64,000 nucleotides of DNA from Haemophilus parainfluenzae. GTDB lineage: Bacteria; Pseudomonadota; Gammaproteobacteria; Enterobacterales; Pasteurellaceae. The stretch lies in the NCBI RefSeq assembly GCF_900450995.1, contig NZ_UGHY01000002.1, positions 1,421,001-1,485,000 of the forward strand. Direction: 5' to 3'. The notes below the pieces were generated by a model. That model was not told the origin of the DNA. It saw only the letters and a program-made list of their open reading frames with translations, and did not search any database. Below are positions 25,954 to 37,088 of the stretch, piece after piece (position 1 is the first letter of the stretch; every line of letters begins with the position of its first letter). Both the position numbers and the translations under genes were made by a program.

Positions 25954-25988
25954 ATGATCCTTTTTATTTTTTATTTGAAAGAGAAATT

Positions 25989-28685
25989 ATGAGTTTTTTA
26001 ACAAAAATTTTTGGCAGCCGTAACGATCGTATTTTACGTAAATTAAGAAAACAAGTTGCGAAAATCAACAAAATGGAGCCGGCTTTTGAGGCATTAAGTG
26101 ATGATGAATTAAGAGCAAAAACTGACGAGTTCCGTAGCCGTTTAGCTAACGGTGAAACCTTACAACAACTTTTACCTGAAGCGTTTGCTACCGTGCGTGA
26201 AGCGGGTAAACGTGTACTCGGTATGCGTCATTTCGATGTGCAATTAATCGGTGGTATGGTGTTAACAAACCGTTGTATCGCTGAGATGCGTACGGGTGAA
26301 GGTAAAACCTTAACCGCAACCTTGCCTTGTTATTTAATGGCATTGGAAGGTAAAGGCGTACATGTTGTGACAGTGAATGATTACTTAGCTCGTCGTGACG
26401 CGGATACCAACCGTCCATTATTTGAATTCTTAGGTATGACTGTTGGAGTGAATATCCCTGGCTTACCGCCTGAAGCAAAACGTGAAGCTTATGCGGCCGA
26501 TATTACATACGCGACAAACAGCGAATTAGGTTTCGATTATCTTCGTGATAACTTAGCGCATTCCAAAGAAGAACGTTTCCAACGTCATTTAGGCTATGCT
26601 TTAGTGGATGAGGTGGACTCTATCTTAATCGATGAAGCACGTACGCCGTTGATTATTTCGGGTCAAGCGGAAGATAGTTCTGAGCTTTATATTGCGGTAA
26701 ATAAATTAATTCCGAATTTAATTAAGCAAGAAAAAGAAGATACGGAAGAATATACCGGTGAAGGCGATTACACCTTAGATCTTAAAACCAAACAAGCGTA
26801 TTTAACTGAACGCGGTCAAGAAAAAGTAGAAGAGTGGCTAATCGCACAAGGTTTAATGCCAGAAGGTGATTCCCTTTATTCACCTGCGCGTATTGTATTG
26901 TTACACCACGTTATGGCGGCATTACGTGCAAACACCTTATTTGAGCGCGATGTAGACTATATCGTGAAAGATGGCGAGATCGTGATCGTGGATGAGCATA
27001 CTGGTCGTACAATGGCTGGGCGTCGTTGGTCTGATGGTTTACACCAAGCGATCGAAGCGAAAGAAGGGGTAGAGATTAAGAGCGAAAACCAAACTGTTGC
27101 CTCTATTTCTTACCAAAACTACTTCCGTCTTTATGACAAATTAGCGGGTATGACAGGTACAGCAGATACCGAAGCCTTTGAATTCCAACAAATTTATGGT
27201 TTAGAAACTGTCGTCATCCCAACAAATCGTCCAATGATTCGTGATGATCGTACGGACGTCATGTTTGAGAATGAAGAATACAAATTCAATGCAATTATTG
27301 AGGATATCAAAGACTGCGTTGCTCGCAACCAACCAGTTCTAGTGGGTACCGTATCAGTTGAAAAATCTGAAATGCTTTCTCAAGCGTTAGATAAAGCGGG
27401 TATCAAACACAATGTGTTGAATGCAAAATTCCACGCACAAGAAGCGGAAATCGTTGCTGAAGCAGGGGCGCCAGGTGCAGTAACCATTGCAACGAATATG
27501 GCCGGTCGTGGTACCGATATTATCCTGGGTGGTAACTGGAAAGCAAAAGCTGCAAAATTGGATAACCCAACCCCAGAGCAAATCGAGGCACTTAAAGCTG
27601 AGTGGGAGAAAAATCATGAGATCGTGATGCAAGCCGGTGGTTTACATATTATCGGGACAGAACGTCATGAATCTCGTCGTATTGATAACCAGTTACGTGG
27701 TCGTTCAGGTCGTCAAGGTGACCCAGGTTCTTCACGTTTCTACCTTTCTTTAGAAGATGGCTTAATGCGTATTTATCTGAATGAAGGTAAATTAAATATG
27801 ATGCGTAAAGCCTTCACCCAACCAGGTGAAGCGATGGAGTCTAAGCTTCTTGCTAAAGTAATTGCATCGGCGCAAGCGAAAGTAGAAGCCTTCCACTTTG
27901 ATGGTCGTAAAAACTTGCTTGAATATGATGATGTGGCGAACGACCAACGTCATGCGATTTACGAACAACGTAATTACTTGCTCGATAATGATGATATTTC
28001 AGAGACTATCAAAGCTATCCGTAGCGATGTGTTTAACGATGTAATTGACCAATATATTCCACCACAATCGCTGGAAGAACAATGGGATATTAAAGGCTTA
28101 GAAGAGCGTTTAGCACAAGAGTTTGGCCTTGAGTTACCAATTGAACATTGGTTAGAAGAAAATAATAATCTTCACGAAGAAAACTTGCGTGAGCGTATTA
28201 TTCAAGAATCAGAAGATGAATACAAAGCGAAAGAAGCACTTGCAGGTGAAGAAACCATGCGTCATTTCGAAAAAGGCGTGATGTTACAAACCCTTGATGA
28301 GCTTTGGAAAGAGCACTTGGCTGCAATGGATTATTTACGTCAAGGTATCCATTTACGTGGTTATGCCCAAAAAGATCCAAAACAAGAGTACAAAAAAGAA
28401 TCTTTCCGTATGTTTACTGAAATGTTAGATTCTTTAAAACATCATGTGATTACGACACTTACTCGTGTGAAAGTTCGTACGCAGGAAGAGATGGAAGAAG
28501 CAGAGCGTGCACGTCAAGCAATGGCTGAGCGTGAAGCTCAAACTCATCATTCTGTAGGTGAAAATACAGAGCAAGCTCAAAGCGAGGACTATTCAGATCG
28601 CCATATTGGTCGTAATGAACCTTGTCCTTGTGGGTCAGGTAAAAAATACAAGCATTGTCACGGCAATAAAGCCCGATATGCTTAG
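25989..28685 (+). CDS. secA: Preprotein translocase ATPase SecA
   Basis: SecA drives unfolded preproteins through SecYEG. The 898-residue protein has Walker A RTGEGKT near residue 105, [15 protein letters not shown] (DEAD-like motif), the [21 protein letters not shown] region and the C-terminal zinc motif [14 protein letters not shown]. Length is that of the E. coli enzyme. It is expected to be controlled translationally by the secM gene just upstream. mutT follows, separated by a long hairpin. Confidence 0.97.
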   Translation: MSFLTKIFGSRNDRILRKLRKQVAKINKMEPAFEALSDDELRAKTDEFRSRLANGETLQQLLPEAFATVREAGKRVLGMRHFDVQLIGGMVLTNRCIAEMRTGEGKTLTATLPCYLMALEGKGVHVVTVNDYLARRDADTNRPLFEFLGMTVGVNIPGLPPEAKREAYAADITYATNSELGFDYLRDNLAHSKEERFQRHLGYALVDEVDSILIDEARTPLIISGQAEDSSELYIAVNKLIPNLIKQEKEDTEEYTGEGDYTLDLKTKQAYLTERGQEKVEEWLIAQGLMPEGDSLYSPARIVLLHHVMAALRANTLFERDVDYIVKDGEIVIVDEHTGRTMAGRRWSDGLHQAIEAKEGVEIKSENQTVASISYQNYFRLYDKLAGMTGTADTEAFEFQQIYGLETVVIPTNRPMIRDDRTDVMFENEEYKFNAIIEDIKDCVARNQPVLVGTVSVEKSEMLSQALDKAGIKHNVLNAKFHAQEAEIVAEAGAPGAVTIATNMAGRGTDIILGGNWKAKAAKLDNPTPEQIEALKAEWEKNHEIVMQAGGLHIIGTERHESRRIDNQLRGRSGRQGDPGSSRFYLSLEDGLMRIYLNEGKLNMMRKAFTQPGEAMESKLLAKVIASAQAKVEAFHFDGRKNLLEYDDVANDQRHAIYEQRNYLLDNDDISETIKAIRSDVFNDVIDQYIPPQSLEEQWDIKGLEERLAQEFGLELPIEHWLEENNNLHEENLRERIIQESEDEYKAKEALAGEETMRHFEKGVMLQTLDELWKEHLAAMDYLRQGIHLRGYAQKDPKQEYKKESFRMFTEMLDSLKHHVITTLTRVKVRTQEEMEEAERARQAMAEREAQTHHSVGENTEQAQSEDYSDRHIGRNEPCPCGSGKKYKHCHGNKARYA

Positions 28686-28693
28686 TTAAGGAA

Positions 28694-28750
28694 AAGAGCG
28701 GTTAAATTTTTGCGTGTTTTAAAACACCGCTAAAAATGACCGCTCTTTCT
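28694..28750 (+). terminator. Long hairpin after secA built from a GAGCGGT variant pair
   Basis: AAAGAGCGGT and ACCGCTCTTT face each other, with a second inner stem (GTGTTTT / AAAACAC). The arms resemble uptake signals except for A instead of T in the core (GAGCGGT). A matching pair lies after argH. Confidence 0.6.
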
Positions 28751-28769
28751 ACTTTTGAGATAAGGAAAA

Positions 28770-29177
28770 ATGATGAGTAAGCCTATCATTCAAGTTGCGG
28801 CAGGGATTATTCGTAATGAATTTGGGCAGTTATATTTGACCCAGCGCTTAGAAGGGCAAGATTTTGCGCAAGCATTAGAATTTCCTGGCGGTAAAGTTGA
28901 TGCAGATGAAACCCCTGAAGAAGCCTTAAAAAGAGAATTGGAAGAAGAGATTGGCATTCATATTTTAAATGCTGAACTGTACGAACGTTTTCAATTTGAA
29001 TATCCAACAAAAATTTTAGATTTTAGTTTTTATTTGGTCACTGAATGGATCGGCGAGCCTTTTGGACGAGAAGGCCAGGAAGGTTTTTGGCTTGAACAAC
29101 GTGAGCTTGATGCAGGACAATTCCCGCCAGCAAATTTAAAGCTGATTCAGCGTTTAGTGGCTGAAAGTGTCAAATAA
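28770..29177 (+). CDS. mutT: 8-oxo-dGTP diphosphatase
   Basis: MutT hydrolyses oxidised dGTP to prevent A-to-C transversions. The 135-residue protein contains a full Nudix box, GGKVDADETPEEALKRELEEEIG (about residues 40-62, GX5EX7REXXEEXG). Two consecutive ATGs occur; the second (28773) has better spacing from AAGGA. Position directly after secA matches other gamma-proteobacteria. Confidence 0.93.
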   Translation: MMSKPIIQVAAGIIRNEFGQLYLTQRLEGQDFAQALEFPGGKVDADETPEEALKRELEEEIGIHILNAELYERFQFEYPTKILDFSFYLVTEWIGEPFGREGQEGFWLEQRELDAGQFPPANLKLIQRLVAESVK

Positions 29178-29199
29178 CATTTAATCAAATTTATTTATT

Positions 29200-30864
29200 A
29201 TGATTCCAAGTATTTTTCTGAGCTTATTTTTTATTGCAACGGTGATTTTTATCGTCAATTCGCACTATCGTTGGACATATTTTTTTGCGATAGCATTATT
29301 TGTTTTATTGTTTAACTCAATGTTTGCGATAACTGGTCAATGGCAACGCGGATTGAATTTTGCGTCCGTACTTTTTGTGGTGTTGATGTTATTCCATCGA
29401 ATGAAAATCCATTACTACAAACAACCTTTACTCATTTCAGATTTTTGGCTTGTGACAGACTGGCGAAATTGGGAAACCCTTTTACATTATAAAGGCGCAA
29501 TTTTCGGTGTATTAGGGCTATTAGGCCTACTTGGCTATGCTGTCTTAGGTTGGTCAGATGTAGAAAGTGCCTCAACTGGATTTCGTGTATTCGCAGCAAT
29601 ACTTGCAGCAACGAGTTTTGGTTTAATGTGGCATTATTCTAAAGATCCGGATGCGACAAAAGTCTGGTTAGACTCATTGCCAGATGATGGTCGAGATGTT
29701 TTCTTAAACCTGCCTATGTCTTGTCGTGGCGTATTCTTTAAAGTGCCAGAATTTGAAGGTAATAGTCAAAAATTTAAAGAAAAAATGACCGTACTTTTAA
29801 GTGAAAAGGCTGACAGTAAAACTGAAAGTGCAGAAAAGCCCGACATTGTGGTTTGTTTACAAGAATCAACCTTGAATCCTCATCAATTTGATTTTGATGC
29901 AGAAACCATCCCACCATTTTCAATGTTTAATAAGCAGGAAGATACCGTATTTGTGAGTCCATTGCGTGTACATACGGTGGGCGGTGCAACGTGGAAATCT
30001 GAATTTGCTTTCCTTGCAGGGGTGCCTTCAACCGATTTTGGTGCTTTAGCAAGTGGGGTGTTTTATTCCGTTGTCCCACACTTACAGACGGGTTTTATTA
30101 AAAATCTCCGTGAGCAAGGCTATTTTTGCGTGGCGTTATCGCCTTTTACGAAAGGTAACTACAATGCAAAACCTGCTTATGACCACTTTGGTTTTGATTT
30201 GATGTTGCAACCACAAGATTTAGGCTATCCCGCATCAATCAGCAAAAATCTCTGGCATATTAGCAGTGAAGAGATGATGTATTACACCAAACTGATTTTG
30301 CAGAAACAGCATTTATCATTGGAAAATGTACAACAGCCCATGTTTGTTTATGTGCTTACGATGAAAGAGCACGGCCCTTACAACACGAATATGCCAAATC
30401 ATTTTAATTTGGCGAGTAAGCGTTTAGGGGGAAAAGCGATTTCTTGCTTGAACGATTATATTGATCGTATTGATAGCCTTAATGAGGCAATCGAAGGCTT
30501 GAATGATTACTTAAAATCGCGTGAAACACCTTATGTATTCGGTTATTTTGGTGATCACCAAGTCGCTTTTGATAATCAGCTCCCACCGAAAAAAGGTAAT
30601 TTTGCAAATCCAGATTATGTGACTCAATTTGTGGTTAGAACTAATCGTAAAACTGACTTTGTTCAACAGCAAGATTTCTTAGATTTAGCCTTTGTTGGTG
30701 GCGTATTACTTGATGTGGCAGGTTTATCACCGAAAGATGACTTTATGCGAGCAAATATCGCTATGCGTCAGTTAAGCCAAGGTAAGCTTGAAGATGCAGA
30801 GGATATGGATTTAGTGAATAGTTATCGAAATTATCTGTATCAAGATTTAAAAATTGCACAATAA
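29200..30864 (+). CDS. Membrane sulfatase-fold transferase (LTA synthase/phosphoethanolamine transferase-like)
   Basis: A 554-residue inner-membrane protein. The first 150 residues hold about four to five transmembrane helices (for example FFAIALFVLLFNSMFAITG, GVLGLLGLLGYAVLGW), and a large extracytoplasmic domain of the alkaline-phosphatase/sulfatase fold follows (PF00884). Visible active-site elements are DIVVCLQESTLNP (metal-binding E), VGGATWKSEFAFLAG (candidate T nucleophile) and GYFGDHQ (metal D/H). In Gram-negatives such proteins transfer phosphoethanolamine or phosphoglycerol to LPS or glycans; Haemophilus Lpt6-type transferases are one possibility. Acceptor and donor are unproven. 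It begins 22 bp after mutT. Confidence 0.78.
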   Translation: MIPSIFLSLFFIATVIFIVNSHYRWTYFFAIALFVLLFNSMFAITGQWQRGLNFASVLFVVLMLFHRMKIHYYKQPLLISDFWLVTDWRNWETLLHYKGAIFGVLGLLGLLGYAVLGWSDVESASTGFRVFAAILAATSFGLMWHYSKDPDATKVWLDSLPDDGRDVFLNLPMSCRGVFFKVPEFEGNSQKFKEKMTVLLSEKADSKTESAEKPDIVVCLQESTLNPHQFDFDAETIPPFSMFNKQEDTVFVSPLRVHTVGGATWKSEFAFLAGVPSTDFGALASGVFYSVVPHLQTGFIKNLREQGYFCVALSPFTKGNYNAKPAYDHFGFDLMLQPQDLGYPASISKNLWHISSEEMMYYTKLILQKQHLSLENVQQPMFVYVLTMKEHGPYNTNMPNHFNLASKRLGGKAISCLNDYIDRIDSLNEAIEGLNDYLKSRETPYVFGYFGDHQVAFDNQLPPKKGNFANPDYVTQFVVRTNRKTDFVQQQDFLDLAFVGGVLLDVAGLSPKDDFMRANIAMRQLSQGKLEDAEDMDLVNSYRNYLYQDLKIAQ

Positions 30865-30865
30865 T

Positions 30866-30896
30866 AAAAAATCTCGGTTAACGCCGAGATTTTTTT
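30866..30896. terminator. Bidirectional terminator between convergent genes
   Basis: ATCTCGG / CCGAGAT with a six-base loop is flanked by A6 and T7 runs, so it can end transcription from both the transferase gene and holA. The holA stop codon overlaps it. Confidence 0.9.
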
Positions 30897-31932
30897 ATAA
30901 GCAAAATTTAACCGATAAGTCTGCCAATTTTACCCACACATCTTGACCATATTCTTGCTTGGTTGTGCGCTCAATATCTGCCAACTCTTGCAATATTTCA
31001 AAGAGCTTTTGATAGGTGAGCCGTTGTATCGCTGCCATATAAAGGTGACGACGATTCTGCCAAATTTTGAGGCGGTCAAAATCCGCTTTGAGTGTCTGTG
31101 TAGGCAAATTCGTATTAAGAGAGGGATTACGTAGCTGTGGTTTTGTTAATTCTAACAAGGTGAGCAGTTCACGTTGTAAAGTACGCAATAAAATGACAGG
31201 TTGCACATCTTCAGCTTGTAAACCTCGCAAAATTCGCTTTGAGCGATTTGCCTTGCCTGACAACAAAGCATCAATCCATTGGAAAGGGGTAAAGACAGAA
31301 GATTGCTCTACGACTGATTTAACGCGGTTATACGTGAGTTTGTGATCAGGATAAAGCAAATCTAAAAGCTGTAATGCTTGTTTCAATGCCAGGAGATTAT
31401 TTTCATAGCTATAACAAAGTAGTTGAACGGCTTCCTCATCTGCTGATAACCCCATGTTTTTTGTACGATGCTTCACCCAACGAGAAAGTTGTTCTGAATT
31501 CGGTGTTTGGCAGTTAACAATAACAGCTTGTGGCTCAAGTTGATTTGCCTGAATAAACCACTCTTGTTTTTCGGCTGCTTTAGACAATTTAGGCAAGGTG
31601 AGAACAAGCAAGCTATCTTCATTTAATCCACTGATAAATTGCTGAAGGTTTTTTTGCAAAAGTGCGGTCAAATTTTCGGGTAAATTGAGAATGAAAATTT
31701 GCTTATTAAAAAAGAGCCCCATAGATTGGCTGGCCTCAATTAATGCAGGCCAGTCAGTATTAGTATCTATGGTGATTTGATTTTTTTCATCGAAACCTTG
31801 AAGAAGAGCAGCTTGATGAATGAGATCTTCACTTTCACTGAGCAACAGGGGATCTGTCCCAACCAAAAAATAGACTTTCGCTAAATGGCTGTTCAGGTTA
31901 GAGGCCAGTTGCTCAGGAAAAATGCGGTTCAT
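30895..31932 (-). CDS. holA: DNA polymerase III delta subunit
   Basis: HolA is the clamp-loader subunit that opens the beta sliding clamp. The 345-residue protein begins MNRIFPEQLASNLNSHLAKVYFLVGTDPLLLSES, a typical delta N-terminus, and ends with helical domain III. Its ATG overlaps the lptE stop by one base (TAATG), so translation is coupled; leuS-lptE-holA is the conserved gene order. An uptake signal occurs inside the gene near 31662. Confidence 0.93.
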   Translation of the reverse strand: MNRIFPEQLASNLNSHLAKVYFLVGTDPLLLSESEDLIHQAALLQGFDEKNQITIDTNTDWPALIEASQSMGLFFNKQIFILNLPENLTALLQKNLQQFISGLNEDSLLVLTLPKLSKAAEKQEWFIQANQLEPQAVIVNCQTPNSEQLSRWVKHRTKNMGLSADEEAVQLLCYSYENNLLALKQALQLLDLLYPDHKLTYNRVKSVVEQSSVFTPFQWIDALLSGKANRSKRILRGLQAEDVQPVILLRTLQRELLTLLELTKPQLRNPSLNTNLPTQTLKADFDRLKIWQNRRHLYMAAIQRLTYQKLFEILQELADIERTTKQEYGQDVWVKLADLSVKFCL

Positions 31933-32435
31933 TATTTTCCTTGAACTTGGTGTTGAAAGGCGGCCATTTTATTAATTAATTGGCGAGCCGCTTGTTCGCG
32001 CATATCATTCCAAATCACATCACGTTCAGCTGATTTTGCTAATGCAGCACGTGAGTTATCAAAGAAAGTGCGGTTGATTTTTGCAGAGATTGGATAGGTT
32101 TCTCCGTTTGCTAAACGTACACTTGCTTCAACATCAAGGGTCAATACTTTCTCTGCTTCACGGCCTTGTCTAAAGACTGACGCCACTTTATCGTTTGAAG
32201 TCTGTTTATTTAAACGCAACACTGGCACACCTTGTTTTGCAGGAACAAGGTTTACATTGTTGCTAAGCAGTTGCTTACGCATTGCCATTGACATTTCACT
32301 ATATGGGTCGCTACTTTCAAGGGCCATTGTTTTTAATTCTGCAGGAACAGCCGCACCATTATCTAAGTGCCAACCACAAGCAGTTAAAAAGGCTGTTGCC
32401 CCAACAAAGCAGAGTGTTTTGATTGATTTCATCAT
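31932..32435 (-). CDS. lptE: LPS-assembly lipoprotein LptE
   Basis: LptE plugs the LptD barrel that inserts lipopolysaccharide in the outer membrane. The 167-residue protein has a lipobox L-T-A-C (cysteine near residue 20) followed by GWHLDNG, matching the GFHL-type start of LptE. It lies between leuS and holA, the standard context, and overlaps holA by one base. Two adjacent ATGs could serve as start. Confidence 0.92.
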   Translation of the reverse strand: MMKSIKTLCFVGATAFLTACGWHLDNGAAVPAELKTMALESSDPYSEMSMAMRKQLLSNNVNLVPAKQGVPVLRLNKQTSNDKVASVFRQGREAEKVLTLDVEASVRLANGETYPISAKINRTFFDNSRAALAKSAERDVIWNDMREQAARQLINKMAAFQHQVQGK

Positions 32436-32522
32436 AAAAATTACCTGTAAAATTCACCGCACTTTATTTTGTTTAAGAGCCGTTTATGCAACGCTTGGAA
32501 TAAAATGTGGTTATTTTATGGA

Positions 32523-35111
32523 TTATTGCGGTTTAACCACCACATTTAACAATTTACCTGGTACATAAATCACTTTCACGATTTGTGTATTGTCAGTAAA
32601 TTTCTTCACGTTTTCATCTGAAAATGCAACAGTTTTCACGGTTTCTTCACCCGCATCAGCTGCAACAGTCACTTTACCGCGTACTTTACCGTTGACTTGC
32701 ACCACGATAAGTTTTTCATCTTCTACCATCGCTGCTTCATCAGCTTTCACCCATTCTGCATGGTCGATGTTGCTTTCGTTACCTAAAGCTTTCCATAACT
32801 CAAAGCAGATATGTGGTGTGATAGGGTAAAGCATACGCACGACTGCGCTTAATGCTTCTGCCATAACCGCACGATCTTGTTCGCTTTCTAATGGCGCACG
32901 GGTTAATTTATTCATTAACTCCATTACTGCTGCGATAGCGGTATTGAACGTTTGACGGCGACCAATGTCATCGCTCACTTTCGCGATTGTTTTATGGACA
33001 TCACGGCGAAGTGCTTTTTGGTCTGCAGAAAGTGCGGTCATATCTAAAGCGGTTTTTGCAGGATTTTGGCTGTATTCATACACTAAATTCCATACACGAC
33101 CTAAGAAACGTTTTGCTCCTTCTACGCCAGATTCTTGCCATTCAAGTGTCATTTCTGCAGGAGACGCGAACATCATGAAAAGACGCACGGTATCTGCACC
33201 GTATTTTTCCACCATCTCTTGTGGGTCGATACCGTTGTTTTTGGATTTCGACATTTTGGTCATACCGGTATGCACCAATTCACGGCCTTCCGGATCAGTG
33301 GCTTTGATGATACGACCTTTTTCATCACGCTCAAGGGTCACTTGCGTTGGGCTCACCCAAATACGCTCGTTGGTCGGGCTGGTGTAGTAGAACGCATCAG
33401 CTAATACCATGCCTTGGCATAATAATTTTTGTGCTGGCTCGTCGCTCGTTACGAAACCTGCATCACGCAATAGTTTGTGGAAGAAACGGAAGTAGAGCAA
33501 GTGCATGGTCGCGTGCTCAATACCACCGATATATTGATCCACCGGTAACCAGTAATTAGCTTCATCTTTATCTAACATACCTTCCGCATAGCTTGGCGAG
33601 GTGTAGCGTGCGTAATACCAAGACGATTCCATAAAGGTATCAAAGGTATCGGTTTCTTTTAATGCAGGTTCACCATTGAAGGTAGTTTTCGCCCAGTTTG
33701 GATCGGCTTTAATTGGGCTTTTCACGCCGTCCATGACCACGTCTTCTGGCAGGATAATCGGTAAATCTTCGATTGGCGCCGGTACGGTTTCACCGTTTGG
33801 TAAGGTCAGCATTGGAATTGGTGTCCCCCAATAACGTTGACGGGAAACACCCCAGTCACGTAAACGGTAATTCACTTGGCGTTTACCCACGCCTAATTTT
33901 TCTAATTTATCCGCGATACCGTTGAATGCACCATCAAAATCTAAACCGTCAAACTCAGCAGAGTTCACTAATTTACCGTGCTCAACAAAAGCTTGTTTGG
34001 TTAAATCAATTTCTTCATCAGCAAGCGGTGCGATCACTTGTTTAATTGGTAAATCGTATTTTTGAGCAAATTCAAAGTCACGTTGGTCATGTGCTGGAAC
34101 CGCCATTACTGCGCCAGTACCGTAATGCATTAATACAAAGTTAGCGACCCAAATCGGTAATTTTTCACCGGTTAATGGATGAATGGCGAATAAGCCGGTT
34201 GCCATCCCTTTTTTCTCCATCGTGGCAAGGTCTGCTTCCGCCACTTTGGCATTTTTTGCTTCACGGATGAATTCGGCTAATTCAGGATTCTTTTCTGCCG
34301 CTAAGTCCGCTAATGGATGCGCTGCTGCAATACCTAAATAACTTACACCATAGAAGGTATCTGGACGGGTCGTATAAACCGCAACTTTTTCTGCGGTATC
34401 TGCCACATCAAAAGTAATTTCTACCCCTTCAGAACGGCCAATCCAGTTGCGTTGCATGGTTTTTACCATGTCTGGCCATTGTGGAAGTTGGTCTAATCCA
34501 CCTAATAATTGTTCTGCATAATCAGTGATTTTAATAAACCATTGAGGGATCTCTTTTTGTTCTACTGGAGTATCACAACGCCAACAACAACCGTCGTGCA
34601 CTTGTTCGTTCGCCAACACAGTTACATCATTCGGACACCAGTTTACGGTTGAGTTTTTTTTGTACACTAAGCCTTTTTTGTAAAGCTCAGTGAAGAACCA
34701 TTGTTCCCATTTGTAGTATTCTGGACGGCAGGTCGTAATTTCGCGATCCCAGTCATAACCAAAGCCCAACATTTTGAGCTGGTTTTTCATGTATTCGATA
34801 TTTTCGTAAGTCCATTTCGCGGGCGCGGTTTTATTTTTAATCGCAGCACCTTCAGCCGGTAAACCAAATGCATCCCAACCAATAGGCTGTAACACATTTT
34901 TGCCGTTCATACGTTGATAACGAGAAACCACATCACCGATCGTGTAGTTACGCACGTGGCCCATGTGTAAACGACCAGATGGGTAAGGGAACATTGAAAG
35001 GCAGTAATATTTTTCTTTAGATGTATCTTTGATTGCTTTGAAGACTTTATTTTCAGCCCAATATTGTTGAACTGCAGGTTCAATCAAATCGGGACGGTAA
35101 TGTTGTTGCAT
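32523..35111 (-). CDS. leuS: Leucyl-tRNA synthetase
   Basis: LeuS charges tRNA-Leu and edits mischarged isoleucine and norvaline. The 862-residue class I enzyme has the HIGH-type motif [13 protein letters not shown] (about 43-55), a CP1 editing domain (residues about 220-420, with [13 protein letters not shown]) and the KMSKSKNNG loop near residue 620. Normal length. It is the first gene of leuS-lptE-holA; an uptake signal lies immediately upstream and could not be assigned a regulatory role. Confidence 0.97.
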   Translation of the reverse strand: MQQHYRPDLIEPAVQQYWAENKVFKAIKDTSKEKYYCLSMFPYPSGRLHMGHVRNYTIGDVVSRYQRMNGKNVLQPIGWDAFGLPAEGAAIKNKTAPAKWTYENIEYMKNQLKMLGFGYDWDREITTCRPEYYKWEQWFFTELYKKGLVYKKNSTVNWCPNDVTVLANEQVHDGCCWRCDTPVEQKEIPQWFIKITDYAEQLLGGLDQLPQWPDMVKTMQRNWIGRSEGVEITFDVADTAEKVAVYTTRPDTFYGVSYLGIAAAHPLADLAAEKNPELAEFIREAKNAKVAEADLATMEKKGMATGLFAIHPLTGEKLPIWVANFVLMHYGTGAVMAVPAHDQRDFEFAQKYDLPIKQVIAPLADEEIDLTKQAFVEHGKLVNSAEFDGLDFDGAFNGIADKLEKLGVGKRQVNYRLRDWGVSRQRYWGTPIPMLTLPNGETVPAPIEDLPIILPEDVVMDGVKSPIKADPNWAKTTFNGEPALKETDTFDTFMESSWYYARYTSPSYAEGMLDKDEANYWLPVDQYIGGIEHATMHLLYFRFFHKLLRDAGFVTSDEPAQKLLCQGMVLADAFYYTSPTNERIWVSPTQVTLERDEKGRIIKATDPEGRELVHTGMTKMSKSKNNGIDPQEMVEKYGADTVRLFMMFASPAEMTLEWQESGVEGAKRFLGRVWNLVYEYSQNPAKTALDMTALSADQKALRRDVHKTIAKVSDDIGRRQTFNTAIAAVMELMNKLTRAPLESEQDRAVMAEALSAVVRMLYPITPHICFELWKALGNESNIDHAEWVKADEAAMVEDEKLIVVQVNGKVRGKVTVAADAGEETVKTVAFSDENVKKFTDNTQIVKVIYVPGKLLNVVVKPQ

Positions 35112-35229
35112 AGAAAATCACCTTAAATTTTGACCGCACTTTGCGGCATGTTTTGCTTTGTAAAATGTGATATAGGATAGCGTAAAACAGGGAGAATTGG
35201 TAGAAAGTACGGTGATTTTTTTGCTGATT

Positions 35230-35517
35230 TTATAAGAGATTTTGAATTTCAGATGGAATTAATTTAGGCGAAGGAATCCAAACTTGTTTATGTCGGTTTA
35301 ATTCACCTTTTTCAAGAACTATTGAGCTCTTAGGTACTTTGAATGCTTTACTCAAAAATTTTAGCAAGTGAGCATTTGCTTGACCATTAACTGGTGGAGC
35401 CGTGATCGTGATCTTGAGTTTATCATCATGCAATCCCACAATTTGATCTTTACTGGCTTTGGGTTGCAGAATGATTTTAAGACGTAGTCCTTCAGGCGTT
35501 TGTTCGATTGCAGACAT
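35230..35517 (-). CDS. yggU: YggU (DUF167) family protein
   Basis: A 95-residue protein of the DUF167 family. Family signatures are visible: [18 protein letters not shown] at the start and [20 protein letters not shown] in the middle. Function is unknown across the family. It follows yggT, its usual neighbour, separated by a strong hairpin. Confidence 0.85.
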   Translation of the reverse strand: MSAIEQTPEGLRLKIILQPKASKDQIVGLHDDKLKITITAPPVNGQANAHLLKFLSKAFKVPKSSIVLEKGELNRHKQVWIPSPKLIPSEIQNLL

Positions 35518-35547
35518 AACTAAATTTAATTACCACATTTACAATAA

Positions 35548-35566
35548 GGGCTGGAAAATCCAGCCC
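35548..35566 (-). terminator. Hairpin between yggT and yggU
   Basis: A perfect 7-bp stem (GGGCTGG / CCAGCCC) with a five-base loop; only a weak T run (TTATTG) follows on the minus strand, so it may attenuate rather than stop transcription into yggU. A single uptake signal lies nearby at 35587-35595. Confidence 0.45.
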
Positions 35567-35595
35567 GAAAAAATAATGTTATTTTTGACCGCACT

Positions 35596-36141
35596 TTAAG
35601 CGGCGATTGCCCATAAAACCTTGAAATAATCGTAAAAGAGATTATTCAAAAATAATAGAACAATAGCGATAACCATCGGTGAAAAATCAATGACGCCCAC
35701 AGTTGGTAAAATGCGCTTAATTGGTTTTAATAATGGTTCGGTAAGTTGATATAACGCATAGAATGCAGGATTATTGCCACGATTAAACCAACTTAAAATT
35801 GCACCGGCGATTAACACATAGAAAATAGCCACACCGATATTTTTGATCAGCCCTAGTATGCCCAATAGTAAGAAGAAACAGAGATTTAATCCGCCAAAGA
35901 GAATCGATTTTAGTCCGCAAAGCAAGAAGACTAAAACCAGTGCCGCAGTTTCCACTTTTTTCACCACAGGAAAAACTTTACGCAATGGTGCAATAACTGG
36001 TTGGGTAAATTTCAGTGTAAATTGAGAAATAGGATTGTAGTAATCCACATTCGCTAATGGTAGCCATACGCGTAAAATTAACTCTAAACAATACAGATCG
36101 ATAAACGATCCTAAAAATAACGCAGTTTGGGAAATTTCCAT
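35596..36141 (-). CDS. yggT: YggT family integral membrane protein
   Basis: A 181-residue membrane protein with two YggT repeats (PF02325), each a hydrophobic pair of segments with an NP..QFT / P..KPIKRILP-type motif (NPISQFTLKFTQPVIAPLRK and LTEPLLKPIKRILPTVG). I choose the ATG at 36141, which overlaps the corA stop by one base (TAATG), over an upstream TTG. Members are implicated in osmotic-stress tolerance or membrane organisation, but mechanism is unsettled. Confidence 0.87.
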   Translation of the reverse strand: MEISQTALFLGSFIDLYCLELILRVWLPLANVDYYNPISQFTLKFTQPVIAPLRKVFPVVKKVETAALVLVFLLCGLKSILFGGLNLCFFLLLGILGLIKNIGVAIFYVLIAGAILSWFNRGNNPAFYALYQLTEPLLKPIKRILPTVGVIDFSPMVIAIVLLFLNNLFYDYFKVLWAIAA

Positions 36142-37088
36142 TATAACCAACCTTTCCGTTTGAAATAGATGTAAGGTGTAATCGCCGCACCAATCATTAA
36201 GCCAATAGCCATTGGGTAGCCATATTTAAAATGAAGCTCCGGCATAAATTCAAAGTTCATTCCGTAAGTGGATGCCACAAGTGTTGCCGGTAGGAACATC
36301 ACAGACACCACCGAGAAGAATTTCATGATTTTATTCTGCTCGATATTAATATAACCCATTGCCGCCTGCATTAAAAAGTTTACTTTTTGGAATAAAGACT
36401 CATTATGCGGTTGTAAGGATTCGATATCTCGTAAGATTTCACGAGCTTGTTCTAACTGATTTGCCGGTAAACGCGTTTTACGTACCAAGAAACCCAATGC
36501 ACGTTGTGTATCCATCAAACATAAGCGCACTTTAGAACTGGTATCTTCTTGTTCTGTTAGCGTATTTAAGGCTTCATCGAAAGCTTCATCTTGTGTACCG
36601 TTTAGAATTACACGGCTTAATTTTTCTAAATCCGCATAAACGTTTTCGATAACATCCGCTAATTGCTCAATTTTGGTTTCAAATAAGTCGAGCAAAACTT
36701 CATACGCATTACATTCCAATAAGCGCTGGCTACGAGAACGCATACGATATAAACGGAATGCCGGTAACTCACGATCACGTAAGGTAAATAAGCGGCCATC
36801 ACGAATTGTAAATGCTACGCTCGCGAGGTCGGCGTAGTTTTCTTCGTCTTCACAATAAAAGAATGAGTGCAAGTGCAGGCCGTCTTCGTCTTCGAAGAAA
36901 CGTGCGGATGCCTCGATATCTTCTAATTCGAGGAATGAGGCGAGACTTTGTCCTAAGCCTTCTTGCAACATTTCACGTTCTTCCCCTGTCGGCTCGAGTA
37001 AATCTAACCAAATGGCAGAACTGAGCTCGGCTGGCTCGTCATCAATACGAAGCAAACGGGAATCGTTAATGGCAAAAGCGTTAATCAT
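36141..37088 (-). CDS. corA: Magnesium/cobalt transporter CorA
   Basis: CorA forms a homopentameric Mg2+ channel in the inner membrane. The 315-residue protein has a large acidic cytoplasmic domain and two C-terminal helices with the [10 protein letters not shown] filter motif (GMN near residue 275) and a basic end (YFKRKGWL). It has GGAG 8 bp before its ATG. A promoter and a 247-nt structured leader lie upstream, and yggT follows with a one-base overlap. Confidence 0.95.
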   Translation of the reverse strand: MINAFAINDSRLLRIDDEPAELSSAIWLDLLEPTGEEREMLQEGLGQSLASFLELEDIEASARFFEDEDGLHLHSFFYCEDEENYADLASVAFTIRDGRLFTLRDRELPAFRLYRMRSRSQRLLECNAYEVLLDLFETKIEQLADVIENVYADLEKLSRVILNGTQDEAFDEALNTLTEQEDTSSKVRLCLMDTQRALGFLVRKTRLPANQLEQAREILRDIESLQPHNESLFQKVNFLMQAAMGYINIEQNKIMKFFSVVSVMFLPATLVASTYGMNFEFMPELHFKYGYPMAIGLMIGAAITPYIYFKRKGWL

